Part shown: piece by piece, positions 28,047 to 36,904 of the stretch | Layout of the letters: each line of letters opens with the position of its first letter | Numbering within the stretch: the stretch's first letter is position 1 | Assembly: GCF_020880415.1 (NCBI RefSeq) | Contig: NZ_JAJIUJ010000119.1 | Coordinates: 124,001-188,000 of the forward strand | Direction of reading: 5' to 3' | Length of the DNA: 64,000 nt | Source: Xanthomonas euvesicatoria pv. euvesicatoria | GTDB lineage: Bacteria > Pseudomonadota > Gammaproteobacteria > Xanthomonadales > Xanthomonadaceae | The notes under the pieces: generated by a model | Told to the model about the DNA's origin: nothing | Database searches by the model: none | The model's input: only the letters and a program-made list of their open reading frames with translations | Program-made: the position numbers and the translations under genes

Positions 28047-29069
28047 TCAGCGCTTCACATCAAACCGCGCATCGCCCACGCAGGCCTGCACATCGGCTAC
28101 CGACAGCGGATTGAAATCGCCGGGAATCGAATGCTTCAGGCAACCGGCGGCCAGGCCGAAGCGCGCCGTGTCCTCCAACGACCAGCCTTCGATCAGGCCA
28201 TGCAGCACGCCGGCCGCAAATGCATCGCCACCGCCGATGCGGTCGATGATGGGGGTGAGTTCCTCGCTGGGCGCACGTGCCACCGCGCCATCGCGCGGCA
28301 GCAGCATCGCGCCCAGGCTGTGGTGGTCCACGTTGTGCGCCACGCGCTGCGTGCACGCCATCAACTGCAGCTGCGGGAAGGCAGCGAAGGCTTGCTGCGC
28401 GGCCGCTTCCACGCGCGCTTCCAGCGTGTCCTGCGCAAACTCGCCGCCCAGCACCACGCCGATGTCGCGGTAGTCGGCAAACACCACATCCGCGCAGGCA
28501 AACAGCTGATGCAGGACGCCGCGCGCATCGCCCTGCCAGCGTTGCCACAACTTGGGCCGGTAGTTGCCGTCGAACGACACCTTCACCCCGGCCGCACGCG
28601 CGGCTCGTGCCGCCGCCAACGTGGCCTGCGCCACCTCCGCGCCCAATGCCGGGCTCACCCCCGACAGATGCAGCCACTGCGCGCCTTCCAGCAGACGCGG
28701 CCAGTCGTAGGCGTCGGCCGGTGCCAGCGCAAAGGCCGAGTCGGCGCGGTCGTAGATCACTTCGCTGGGGCGATGGATCGCCCCGGTGGTCAAGAAATAC
28801 AGGCCCATGCGGCCGTCCACGCGCCGCACATGGCGGGTATCCACATCGTGCCGGCGCAGTTCGCCCAGCACCGCGGCGCCCAACGGGTTGTCCGCCACCG
28901 TGCTGACCATGGCCACCTCGTGGCCGAAGTGCGCCAGCGAAACGCCGACGTTGGCTTCCGCACCGCCGCAATGCACGTCCAGCCGAGGCTGCTGCAGCAG
29001 CAACTCATGACCAGGCGCCCCCAGGCGCAGCAATAACTCACCAAAACACAGGATACGGGCACGGCTCAT
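28047..29069 (-). CDS. kdgK: 2-dehydro-3-deoxygluconokinase (PfkB family)
   Basis: Phosphorylates 2-keto-3-deoxygluconate (KDG) to KDPG for cleavage by Eda in the Entner-Doudoroff route, the entry point for uronic acids from pectin and similar polymers. The 340-residue protein shows the ribokinase-like N-terminal GGAEANVGVSLAHFG signature, VSFDGNYRPKLW (typical of KdgK) and the C-terminal PIIDRIGGGDAFAAGVLHGL with the catalytic aspartate. The start MSRARILCFGELLLRL at 29069 fits the family. It diverges from a TonB-dependent receptor gene, and a shared repeated motif lies between them. Confidence 0.88.
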   Translation of the reverse strand: MSRARILCFGELLLRLGAPGHELLLQQPRLDVHCGGAEANVGVSLAHFGHEVAMVSTVADNPLGAAVLGELRRHDVDTRHVRRVDGRMGLYFLTTGAIHRPSEVIYDRADSAFALAPADAYDWPRLLEGAQWLHLSGVSPALGAEVAQATLAAARAARAAGVKVSFDGNYRPKLWQRWQGDARGVLHQLFACADVVFADYRDIGVVLGGEFAQDTLEARVEAAAQQAFAAFPQLQLMACTQRVAHNVDHHSLGAMLLPRDGAVARAPSEELTPIIDRIGGGDAFAAGVLHGLIEGWSLEDTARFGLAAGCLKHSIPGDFNPLSVADVQACVGDARFDVKR

Positions 29070-29129
29070 GCGGCAATTACCTCGGCTGGGTGATGCGTGA
29101 CGCGGTGGGGGCGCCGCCACGCATTTGGA

Positions 29130-29146
29130 TGACCATCGGTGTCATT
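29130..29146. promoter_or_regulatory. operator-like motif, copy 1 (kdgK side)
   Basis: TGACCATCGGTGTCATT lies 61 bases upstream of the kdgK start. ATGAC and GTCAT arms flank a 7-base centre, the form of a LacI/GntR-type operator. A 16-of-17 match occurs at 29285. Confidence 0.5.
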
Positions 29147-29148
29147 CT

Positions 29149-29169
29149 AGCCGGCACGAAATGCCGGCT
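29149..29169. promoter_or_regulatory. perfect hairpin in the kdgK-receptor gap
   Basis: AGCCGGCA and TGCCGGCT flank the loop CGAAA, an 8-bp perfect stem just beside the first operator-like motif. It lies in the 5' region of both divergent genes, so it could be part of the kdgK leader. Function is not known. Confidence 0.4.
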
Positions 29170-29284
29170 GCTACGGCCATGATGCGACGTGAAGTGACCG
29201 TTTGCACCCGTTTTTCGGAAATTTGGCGGCGTTTTCTGCTGCGCTGCAAGATGTTACGGGACGATTCAGCTGGTAACGTCGTTT

Positions 29285-29301
29285 TGACCAGCGGTGTCAT
29301 T
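29285..29301. promoter_or_regulatory. operator-like motif, copy 2 (receptor side)
   Basis: TGACCAGCGGTGTCATT lies 54 bases upstream of the receptor start. It differs from copy 1 at one base and is in the same orientation. One copy near each divergent start suggests a common regulator. Confidence 0.5.
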
Positions 29302-29355
29302 GCCGCTCTCAACCCGCTATTTCACATTGTTCATGGACCCTTGGGAGGGGAGGAC

Positions 29356-32136
29356 ATGCAATTTCGGACCACCAGCCGGAAGACACCGGTTACCTTGCTT
29401 GCGCTGTCGATCGGCCTGGCGCTGAGCGGCCAGGCTGCCGCACAAGATGCTGCCCAATCGCCCGCCGAGCCCGCCGTTGACCTGGACACTGTCACGGTGA
29501 CCGGTTACCGCGCCAGCGTCGAGAAGGCCCTGGACATCAAGCGCGGCGAAGCCGGCGTGGTCGATGCCATCGTGGCCGAGGACATCGGCAAGTTCCCCGA
29601 CCTCAACCTGGCCGAGTCGCTGCAGCGCATTCCTGGCGTGGTGATCACCCGCGACGCTGGCGAAGGCCGCGCCATCACGGTGCGTGGCCTGGGCCCGGAA
29701 TTCACCCGCGTGCGCATCAACGGCATGGAAGCGCTCACCACCGTGGGCGCCGGCGACCAGAGCGGCGGCACCAACCGCGGCCGTGGCTTCGACTTCAACG
29801 TCTTCGCCTCGGACCTGTTTTCGCAGCTGATCGCACGCAAGACGGCCTCGGCCGATGTGGAAGAGGGCTCGCTGGGGGCCACCGTCGACCTGCGCACCGC
29901 GCGCCCGTTCGACTACAGCGGCTTTACGTTTGCCGCCAGTGGCCAGGCGGCCTACAACGCCATGGCCGAGAAGGCCAACCCGCGTGTGGCTGCGTTGATC
30001 GCCAATACCTGGGCCGACAACACCTTCGGCGCCTTGCTGTCGGTGGCCTACACCGAGCGGCAGGTGCTGGAAGAAGGCTCCAACACCGGCCGCTGGGCCA
30101 ACGGGACGAGCAACGGCAACTTCAGTGCGGCATCGCCATTTGCGGCCGCACGCTCGGCCGACGTGTACCACCCGCGCTTCCCGCGTTATGTGCAGATGGA
30201 ACACGACCAGCAGCGCCTGGGCGTCACCGGCTCGTTGCAGTGGAAGCCCACCGACCGCACCACCATCTCGCTGGACGCGCTGTACTCCAAGATCGACGCC
30301 ACGCGCGATGAGCATTACATCGAGGCCATCTCCTTCAGCCGCGGTCGCGACAGCGGCACGCCGCGCCGCGCCGACCGCGACGGCAAGCCGGCCACCATCG
30401 TGCGCAACGGCGAGATCCGCAACAACGCGCTGGTGTACGGCGAATTCGACAATGTCGATATCCGCTCGGAGAACCGCCACGACGAGTGGAACACCGAGTT
30501 CAAGCAGGTCAGCCTGGATCTGGAGCATCGCTTCAGCGATGCCTTCTCCGTGTCCGGCCGTGTCGGTACCTCGCGCTCGGCGCACGAGAACCCGGTGCAG
30601 ACCACCATCATCATGGACAAGTACGACGTCGACGGGTACAGCTACGACTATCGTGGCAACAACCGCGCGCCGGTGCTGAACTACGGCATCGACCCGACCA
30701 ATCCTGCCGGGTGGGAACTGGCCGAAATCCGCCTGCGTCCGCAGACGGTGGACAACGATTTCGATACGGCGCAGATCGACTTCAACTGGAACATCAGCCC
30801 CGGCTTCCGCCTCAAGGGTGGCGTGCTGGCCAAGGACTACACCTTCAGCACGGTTGAGTTGCGTCGCGCCAGCGAAGTGTCGGTGCCGACCTTTGCCAAT
30901 GGCACCCGCATCGTGCCGACGGACCTGACCGAGCAGGCAGGCCTGAAGGGCATCAACGGCAGCCCGTCCAACTGGGTCGTTCCCAATCTGGATGCCGTGG
31001 CCAACCAGCTCGGCATCTACAGCAACACCGGCACCTACGCCGTGGCGCCGCGTGCCAACAACACCCGCAGCGTCGAAGAAAAGGACCGCGGCGTCTGGTT
31101 GATGGGCGAGTTCTCCACCGACCTGGGATCCATCCCGCTGTCGGGGAATTTCGGCGTGCGCTATGTGCGCACCGAGCAGGAGTCCACCGGCTATGCGTTG
31201 ATCAACAACGCGCCGGCGCTGAACACGGTGGGCCGCAAGTACAACAACACGCTGCCCTCGTTCAACCTGGTGGCCGAGCTCGCGCCCGACCTGCTGCTGC
31301 GTCTGGGCGCGGCCAAGGTGATGTCGCGTCCCGGCCTGGGCAGCCTCACGCCCGGTGTGACCGTGGCCGTGGCCGGCGGCGCACGCACCGTGTCAGGCGG
31401 CAACCCGGATCTGGATCCGATCGAAGCCACCAATGTCGATCTTGGCCTGGAGTGGTACTTCAACGAAGGCGCGATGCTGGGCGTCGGCGTGTTCTACAAG
31501 GACATTGAAAGCTTCATCCAGACCGCACGCGAAGTGCGTCCGTATTCCAGCAGTGGCCTGCCGGCCTCCTTGCTGGATGGCACCGGCGCCAGCATCAACG
31601 ACGACTTCACCTTCAGCATTCCGTTGAATACACCCGGTGGCGAGTTGAAGGGCGTGGAAGCGAATTATGTCCAGCCATTTACGTTCCTGCCGGGCAAGTG
31701 GGCCAACCTGGGCGTGCAACTGAACTACACCTGGGTGGATTCGCAGATCCAGTACCTGTCCAGCACCGGCGCACCGGTGATGAAGAACGACCTGACCGGG
31801 CTGTCGCGCTCGTCGTGGAATGCGACCTTGTTCTACGAGGGCGAGTCCTTCGCTGGCCGCATCTCGGCCACAAATCGCGACGATTACCTGACCCAGGCCC
31901 CCGGCACGGAAGCGGGATTCAACGTGGATGGCGTGCACGGCATGACTGGCACCACCATGATCGACGCCTCGCTGCGCTACAAGATCAGCAAGCAGCTGGA
32001 GTTGAGCCTGGAGGGCATCAACCTCACCAACGAAGCGTCCGACGAATGGGTGTGGTCGCCGCAGACCGGCGAGTTGCCGCTGCAGTACACCGAAACCGGC
32101 CGCCAGTACTTGCTGGGCCTGCGCTACAAGTTCTAA
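29356..32136 (+). CDS. TonB-dependent receptor, oligosaccharide class
   Basis: A 926-residue outer-membrane transporter. GGGAGGGGAGG precedes the ATG at 29356; the signal peptide ends SGQAAAQ. The TonB box and plug begin LDTVTVTGYRASVEKALDIKR; DIGKFPDLNLAESLQRIPGV and RAITVRGLGPEFTRVRING are the hallmarks of the xanthomonad/caulobacter receptors that import plant oligosaccharides. The barrel ends YLLGLRYKF. It diverges from kdgK and precedes a large secreted protein, so its ligand is probably an oligosaccharide containing uronic acid. That ligand is inference from context. Confidence 0.9.
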   Translation: MQFRTTSRKTPVTLLALSIGLALSGQAAAQDAAQSPAEPAVDLDTVTVTGYRASVEKALDIKRGEAGVVDAIVAEDIGKFPDLNLAESLQRIPGVVITRDAGEGRAITVRGLGPEFTRVRINGMEALTTVGAGDQSGGTNRGRGFDFNVFASDLFSQLIARKTASADVEEGSLGATVDLRTARPFDYSGFTFAASGQAAYNAMAEKANPRVAALIANTWADNTFGALLSVAYTERQVLEEGSNTGRWANGTSNGNFSAASPFAAARSADVYHPRFPRYVQMEHDQQRLGVTGSLQWKPTDRTTISLDALYSKIDATRDEHYIEAISFSRGRDSGTPRRADRDGKPATIVRNGEIRNNALVYGEFDNVDIRSENRHDEWNTEFKQVSLDLEHRFSDAFSVSGRVGTSRSAHENPVQTTIIMDKYDVDGYSYDYRGNNRAPVLNYGIDPTNPAGWELAEIRLRPQTVDNDFDTAQIDFNWNISPGFRLKGGVLAKDYTFSTVELRRASEVSVPTFANGTRIVPTDLTEQAGLKGINGSPSNWVVPNLDAVANQLGIYSNTGTYAVAPRANNTRSVEEKDRGVWLMGEFSTDLGSIPLSGNFGVRYVRTEQESTGYALINNAPALNTVGRKYNNTLPSFNLVAELAPDLLLRLGAAKVMSRPGLGSLTPGVTVAVAGGARTVSGGNPDLDPIEATNVDLGLEWYFNEGAMLGVGVFYKDIESFIQTAREVRPYSSSGLPASLLDGTGASINDDFTFSIPLNTPGGELKGVEANYVQPFTFLPGKWANLGVQLNYTWVDSQIQYLSSTGAPVMKNDLTGLSRSSWNATLFYEGESFAGRISATNRDDYLTQAPGTEAGFNVDGVHGMTGTTMIDASLRYKISKQLELSLEGINLTNEASDEWVWSPQTGELPLQYTETGRQYLLGLRYKF

Positions 32137-32500
32137 GTGCAGCCAAGTCGCGCCAAGAGATCTCCGTCCGCTACGTACATCGCGTAGCGGGCGCGAGATC
32201 GACGGTGCAACGCATCTGTACGACGCACCGCTGGCCGCACACCGCTGCACGCAATGCAGTGGTGGATGGCAACCTGCCCGCGCCGCGCACAACGCACTGC
32301 CCTGGTCATCGGCGTGCATCCAGTGGCGACCAAGGTGCGATGCACGCGCAGGCTGGCACCGCGTAGTCTATGCAGGCCATCGCGGCGCCGGGCAAGACAT
32401 GTGGCAGACCCGTGCCGGCGTGGGGCTGTCATCCCCATGCAGTTTCGAATATTCGCCGCGCGGTGACCCCGTGCGGCGATGCTTTTTGAGGAGTCAGGCA
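32137..32500. other. intergenic between receptor and secreted protein
   Basis: A 364-base gap. It holds the hairpin at 32159-32200 and the GAGGAG ribosome site of the next gene at 32488-32493. No gene and no copy of the TGACCA-CGGTGTCATT motif was seen here. Confidence 0.4.
32159..32200 (+). terminator. hairpin after the receptor gene
   Basis: CCGCTACG and CGTAGCGG pair around a 7-base loop. An outer GATCTC/GAGATC pair extends the structure. It starts 23 bases past the receptor stop. No U tract, so transcription may only be attenuated. Confidence 0.5.
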
Positions 32501-35500
32501 GTGAGCGTGCAGAAGTGGTGGACGAGTGTGCTGTTGTTGATTGCGCTGCCGATGCGTGCGGCCGCCGCCGATGCACCGGAATTGTTGTTCCGCGTCTCGG
32601 CCGACCAGAGCCTGCAAGCCGATGTGGCCCGTGGCGATGGCGTGCCCAATTTCCGCGACAAGATCGCGCTGGTGCCCACCGGCAAACGCGGCAACGCCAT
32701 CGAGTGGGCCGACGACGGCGTGCTGTCGTGGAATGCGCCCGGCAACCTCTACACCCAGCGCGGCACGCTCAGTTTCTTCTGGCGTTCGCGTTACCCGGTC
32801 GGCGAAGCGCCGTTCGTGATCTTCCGCGTCGGCTATGCCGACCACACCAGCTGGGACATGGCCTGGCTGCGCATCGACTGGAACGGCCACGGCTTCGATG
32901 CCTTCGTCACCGATGCCAATCTCGCGCGCACCCGCGTCTCGTTCAAGCTCGACAGGAATCCGGCCGCCAGCGACTGGACCCACATTGCGTTTGCCTGGGA
33001 CGAAACCCGCGGCGTGCGCCTGTATGTCGATGGCAAGGAAGCCGCACGCGCACACTGCGGCGCGCCGTGCGCCAATGGCGGTTCGCTCGATTACGACGCC
33101 GCGCTCGACCAGTTCGGCCTTGCCGGCCGCGTGATGTCGCCGCACCAGGTGCAGAGCCGCTATAACTTCCTGCGCGGCAGCGACTTCGACGAGATTCGCA
33201 TCTACGACCGCATGCTCGACGCCGGCGGCGCGGCCGCACTCGCGCGCCTGCAGGAACCCACCACCGCACCCGCCATCGCTGCGGACGCGCAATACGCCGC
33301 CTTCCTGCATCGCTACGGCTGGGACAACGGCCATGCACCGCCCGCATTGACCGCACCGGTCACGCGCATCCGCAAGGTGGAATTCACCGACGCGCGCGAC
33401 CTCAAACAATGGATGTGGAAGGCCACCGACGGCATCGCCGAAACCACCTGGCCCGGCGTCTACAACCGCTCGCGGCTGCCGGGACGCAACGACTACTTCC
33501 AGCTGCCCGACTGGAACACCTATGTCGAAGGCGGAAAAGCGCTCGACCTTACCCTGCCGGACGAGCCGTTCAACCGTATCGAACTACGCGGCGCCGCCTA
33601 CGGCCAGGCCACCTACGCTGCACCTAATGCACAGCCGCAACCCCTGTTCGCACGTCAACAAGGCGTGGTGCGCAGCGTGGATCAGTTCCCCGAGCGCCGC
33701 GGCGGCACCCTGCGCTTTGCCAACACCGCGCAGGAAACCCCCATCCAGGAAATCTGGGCCTATGACGTGCAGCCTGGCGAGGTGCCCAAAGGCAGCGCGC
33801 AACTCAGCTACACCGTGCGCAGCGACATCCAGCCCGACTACGACAACCTCGCCGAACTGCGCGCTGTCATCGCTGGCCGCTACCCACCAAGCGAACGCCA
33901 GACCGTGATTGCGCTGCCCACCAAGGCGCCGGCCCGCAAGCGCCCCAGCGACAAGACCGCAACAACGAACCAGCACCCCATCGTGCACATCCTGGTGCCC
34001 TCCAGCCTGGGCGACCCGCCGCCGGATCAGCCGCTGATGCGCAGCTGGTCCTACGGCTGGGAAAACATGCACGACGGCCTGGACGGCATCGCCATCACCT
34101 TGCCGGCGCTGAACCTGCCAGCCACCCACAACGGCAGCATCCCGCTCAACATCCGCATCAAGGACCCCATCTGGCCCGCGCGCGACATGATCGATGTCTC
34201 GGTCGCAGTCGTCCCTGGTCAAGCGCGCACGCTATGGCTGGATCTGCGCGACAGAATCCTCAGCAACGACAGCCTGATGCTCAGCATCGCCGCCGCCGCA
34301 CCCGGCTTCGATGCCCAGGCGCTCGACGGCACCCAATTGCAGCTGGTGTTCAAACCGCGCGCTGAGGCCATCAAAGAACACGTTGCCGACCGCTTCAACC
34401 AGGTCAAAGACAACTGGGGCTTTCTGGTCGAAGAACACACCACCTCCAAGCGCCAGCTGCTCTACAAACGGCTAGATGCCGACATCACCGATCTACTGCG
34501 CGTGGACCCGGACAACGCGCTTGGCCGCGAATACTGGAACGACATCAGCTACGCCAACCAGAGCGAATTGCCGGTCGAGATGCCGGCCGTGCCCAAGGGC
34601 GTGCCCGCCTGGGCGTTCTGGCAGCTGCAGGACCTCAAGGCCACGCGCCGCTATATCCGCTGGTGGATCGAGCAGCGCCAGGTGGCCTACGGCGATTTCG
34701 GCGGCGGCATTTCCGACGACTCGGACCTGGTACAGCAATGGCCCGGCGTCGCGCTGATGGGTGTGGACCCGGACATGCTCAATGCCTCCATGCTGGCGCT
34801 GTCCGATGCCAACTACCGCAACGGCATGTTCACCAACGGCCTGTCCACCATCGAAACCGACGAGCTGCACTCGTACGAGGAGGGCATCAACCTCAACAGC
34901 GCCCTGCTGTACCTCAACTGGGGCGACCCGCGCACCGTCGAGCGCCTGATGCAAACCGTCAAAGCCTTCGACAGCATCATCCAGGTCAACCCGCAGGGCC
35001 ACCTGTTGTTTGCCAGCAACTGGTTCGGCGGCCGCAAGGTCTACCGCGAGCCCAACTGGCAATGGCAGAAACCGTACTCCTTCCCCATCGTGCACCCGGC
35101 CATCCTGCTGGGCGGCTATAACGCCGATCCCAACAGCCGCCGCATCGTCACCGGCCTGGCCGACGGCTATCTCGCCCACGCCTACACCAACGCCAAGGGC
35201 AACTGGGCCCTGCCCAACGAGATCAACTGGCAAACCGGCAAGACCCGCGGCGGCGAGCTGTTCGAAGGCAGCGGCGGCGCCGACACGCTGCACACTTTCT
35301 GGGCCGCCTACCGCTTCACCGGCGAAGATCGCTATCTCAAACCCATTAACTACCGCGTCGCCAACAGCGGCCCGAACGGTTTATCGCTGCTCAACGAAAA
35401 CTTTCTCGACGTCATGGGCAAGCGCAATGACTGGGCCAGCAAGTTGATCGACGCCGCAAACAAAGACGACGGCAGCGCCCCGGACTTCCCGCACCATGTG

Positions 35501-36367
35501 GCCTGGGAGCAAACCGGCAACCTGGATTATCTCGCCGCCATTTACCGCAGCGAGGCAAGAGAGAAACTGCAGAACTTCTACATGAACACCGAAGGCCACT
35601 GGTGGAGCGACCGCGTGGAATCCCCCACGGTCAACCTGCAACGCGCACGCCTTGGCGGCGTGGCCCTCAAGCGCAACCAAACCTACCCCGGCCACACCGT
35701 CAGCTGGCGCTTCGCCGATCCCGAAGCCGCCACCCAAGTGGCCATCGCCATCCCCGCACCAAAGCAAGACCGCTTCACTGTCATCGCCTATAACACCTCC
35801 AATAAAACTCAGCGCGCCAGCATGACCGGCTGGAACGTCGCCCCGGGCCAATGGCGCATCACCCAAGGCGTGGACAGCGACGGCGACGGCAAGATCGACG
35901 GCACCGGCACCACGCGCGAGGTGGCCTTCGAGAAAAGTGCGGCCATCGACATCGACTTCCCCGCAGGCCGCACCACCATCCTGCAGCTCGAACGCATCGC
36001 AGCCACCACCCCGGTCGAACTACGCCCGGACCTTGGCATCGGCAACGGCGATGTGCGCGTGACTGCTGATGCCATTGAAGTGACCGTGCATAGCCTCGGC
36101 CACGCTGATGCACCAGCAGGGTTTGTGGTGCTGGAAGATGCGCGTGGCAGGGAGCTGGCAAGAGCCCCGTTCCCGTCACTCGCGGCACCACGCGATCTGC
36201 AGCCAATCACCACCCAGGTGCGCCTGCCGCTAACCAACGCCGCGAATCTAAAAACCGTGCAGCTGCGTGTGATGACCGAAGGCAACGTCCCAGAGATTAC
36301 CGGCCTCAACAATAGTCTCGCGCTACCCACCCCAGCCAAGCCGGCAACCACAGAGAACCGCCAATAA
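32501..36367 (+). CDS. large secreted LamG-like protein, possible polysaccharide-degrading enzyme
   Basis: A 1288-residue protein from a GTG (32501) with GAGGAG upstream. Signal peptide: KWWTSVLLLIALPMRAAAA. Residues about 30-240 resemble a LamG/concanavalin fold (LSFFWRSRYPVGEAPFVIF, HIAFAWDETRGVRLYVDGKE). A middle beta-rich part may bind sugar (RNDYFQLPDWNTYVEGGKAL). Residues about 640-1040 are helical and aromatic-rich with YGDFGGGISDDSD (from 730) and GGADTLHTFWAAYRF, suggesting an alpha/alpha toroid. A DSDGDGKIDG calcium-type loop lies near residue 1126. I cannot name the family. The position beside kdgK and an oligosaccharide receptor suggests a lyase or hydrolase acting on an acidic plant polymer. 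Confidence 0.75.
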   Translation: MSVQKWWTSVLLLIALPMRAAAADAPELLFRVSADQSLQADVARGDGVPNFRDKIALVPTGKRGNAIEWADDGVLSWNAPGNLYTQRGTLSFFWRSRYPVGEAPFVIFRVGYADHTSWDMAWLRIDWNGHGFDAFVTDANLARTRVSFKLDRNPAASDWTHIAFAWDETRGVRLYVDGKEAARAHCGAPCANGGSLDYDAALDQFGLAGRVMSPHQVQSRYNFLRGSDFDEIRIYDRMLDAGGAAALARLQEPTTAPAIAADAQYAAFLHRYGWDNGHAPPALTAPVTRIRKVEFTDARDLKQWMWKATDGIAETTWPGVYNRSRLPGRNDYFQLPDWNTYVEGGKALDLTLPDEPFNRIELRGAAYGQATYAAPNAQPQPLFARQQGVVRSVDQFPERRGGTLRFANTAQETPIQEIWAYDVQPGEVPKGSAQLSYTVRSDIQPDYDNLAELRAVIAGRYPPSERQTVIALPTKAPARKRPSDKTATTNQHPIVHILVPSSLGDPPPDQPLMRSWSYGWENMHDGLDGIAITLPALNLPATHNGSIPLNIRIKDPIWPARDMIDVSVAVVPGQARTLWLDLRDRILSNDSLMLSIAAAAPGFDAQALDGTQLQLVFKPRAEAIKEHVADRFNQVKDNWGFLVEEHTTSKRQLLYKRLDADITDLLRVDPDNALGREYWNDISYANQSELPVEMPAVPKGVPAWAFWQLQDLKATRRYIRWWIEQRQVAYGDFGGGISDDSDLVQQWPGVALMGVDPDMLNASMLALSDANYRNGMFTNGLSTIETDELHSYEEGINLNSALLYLNWGDPRTVERLMQTVKAFDSIIQVNPQGHLLFASNWFGGRKVYREPNWQWQKPYSFPIVHPAILLGGYNADPNSRRIVTGLADGYLAHAYTNAKGNWALPNEINWQTGKTRGGELFEGSGGADTLHTFWAAYRFTGEDRYLKPINYRVANSGPNGLSLLNENFLDVMGKRNDWASKLIDAANKDDGSAPDFPHHVAWEQTGNLDYLAAIYRSEAREKLQNFYMNTEGHWWSDRVESPTVNLQRARLGGVALKRNQTYPGHTVSWRFADPEAATQVAIAIPAPKQDRFTVIAYNTSNKTQRASMTGWNVAPGQWRITQGVDSDGDGKIDGTGTTREVAFEKSAAIDIDFPAGRTTILQLERIAATTPVELRPDLGIGNGDVRVTADAIEVTVHSLGHADAPAGFVVLEDARGRELARAPFPSLAAPRDLQPITTQVRLPLTNAANLKTVQLRVMTEGNVPEITGLNNSLALPTPAKPATTENRQ

Positions 36368-36382
36368 CCCAACACACCAAGC

Positions 36383-36406
36383 CCTTCTCCCGCACGCGGG
36401 AGAAGG
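36383..36406 (+). terminator. hairpin / intergenic repeat after the secreted protein gene
   Basis: CCTTCTCCCG and CGGGAGAAGG flank the loop CACG, followed by TGCCCGAAGGGCGGATGAGGG. This is a widespread xanthomonad intergenic repeat and a good terminator shape. It lies 16 bases past the stop codon. Confidence 0.65.
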
Positions 36407-36904
36407 TGCCCGAAGGGCGGATGAGGGCAAAGCCGATAGAGCCAACGATCACTCGCGCAAGCGCATTGACGCAACCCAAAAACTCGGCGAGGATCAAGTC
36501 ACGCAGTATCTAATGCAGCCGCAAAGCCACACATTTCTTCAGGGGGAAGAAACAATGTTGAGCAAGGCATGGAGCATCGTGGCACTGACAGTAGCCGAAC
36601 TCGGTTTGTTTGCCCCAACAGCGCAAGCCACGTTGTAATGCATAAGGATGGAACCTCTTGGCAAAGAGTTCAGTGAGTAAAAAATTAATTGCCTCAGTCT
36701 CGGTTCGTTCCATAGATATTCTTCAGCATAGACCTTATGTCTTACTCAGAGGCAACAGGATCAGCTACTCCGATAAGCGATTGGAGTCTGGTGAGGTTGG
36801 CGGGATCTGAGGACTTTGAGATAAAAAAGGGGAGAAGAAGTTCTAGTTGGCCGCTGATGCTATCTTCCATTTTAGCTTGGGATATTTATGCATAAGGAAA
36901 AGGA
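36407..36904. other. A+T-rich gap at the start of the accessory region
   Basis: About 500 bases in which base composition shifts from high G+C to A+T-rich. Apart from the signal-peptide remnant at 36555-36638, no gene is supported. A minus-strand frame of 67 codons at 36510-36713 overlaps that remnant and has no features. Confidence 0.45.
36555..36638 (+). pseudogene. signal-peptide remnant of a lost secreted protein gene
   Basis: A ribosome site (GGGGGAAGA) and ATG are followed by MLSKAWSIVALTVAELGLF then APTAQATL and a TAA stop. This is a complete Sec signal peptide with an AQA cleavage site and only two residues after it. It appears to be the 5' end of a secreted protein gene whose body was removed at the edge of the A+T-rich insertion. 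Confidence 0.5.

Noticed and set aside
36510-36713. 67-codon minus-strand frame in the A+T-rich gap
   Set aside because: It lies opposite the signal-peptide remnant and shows no recognisable features.
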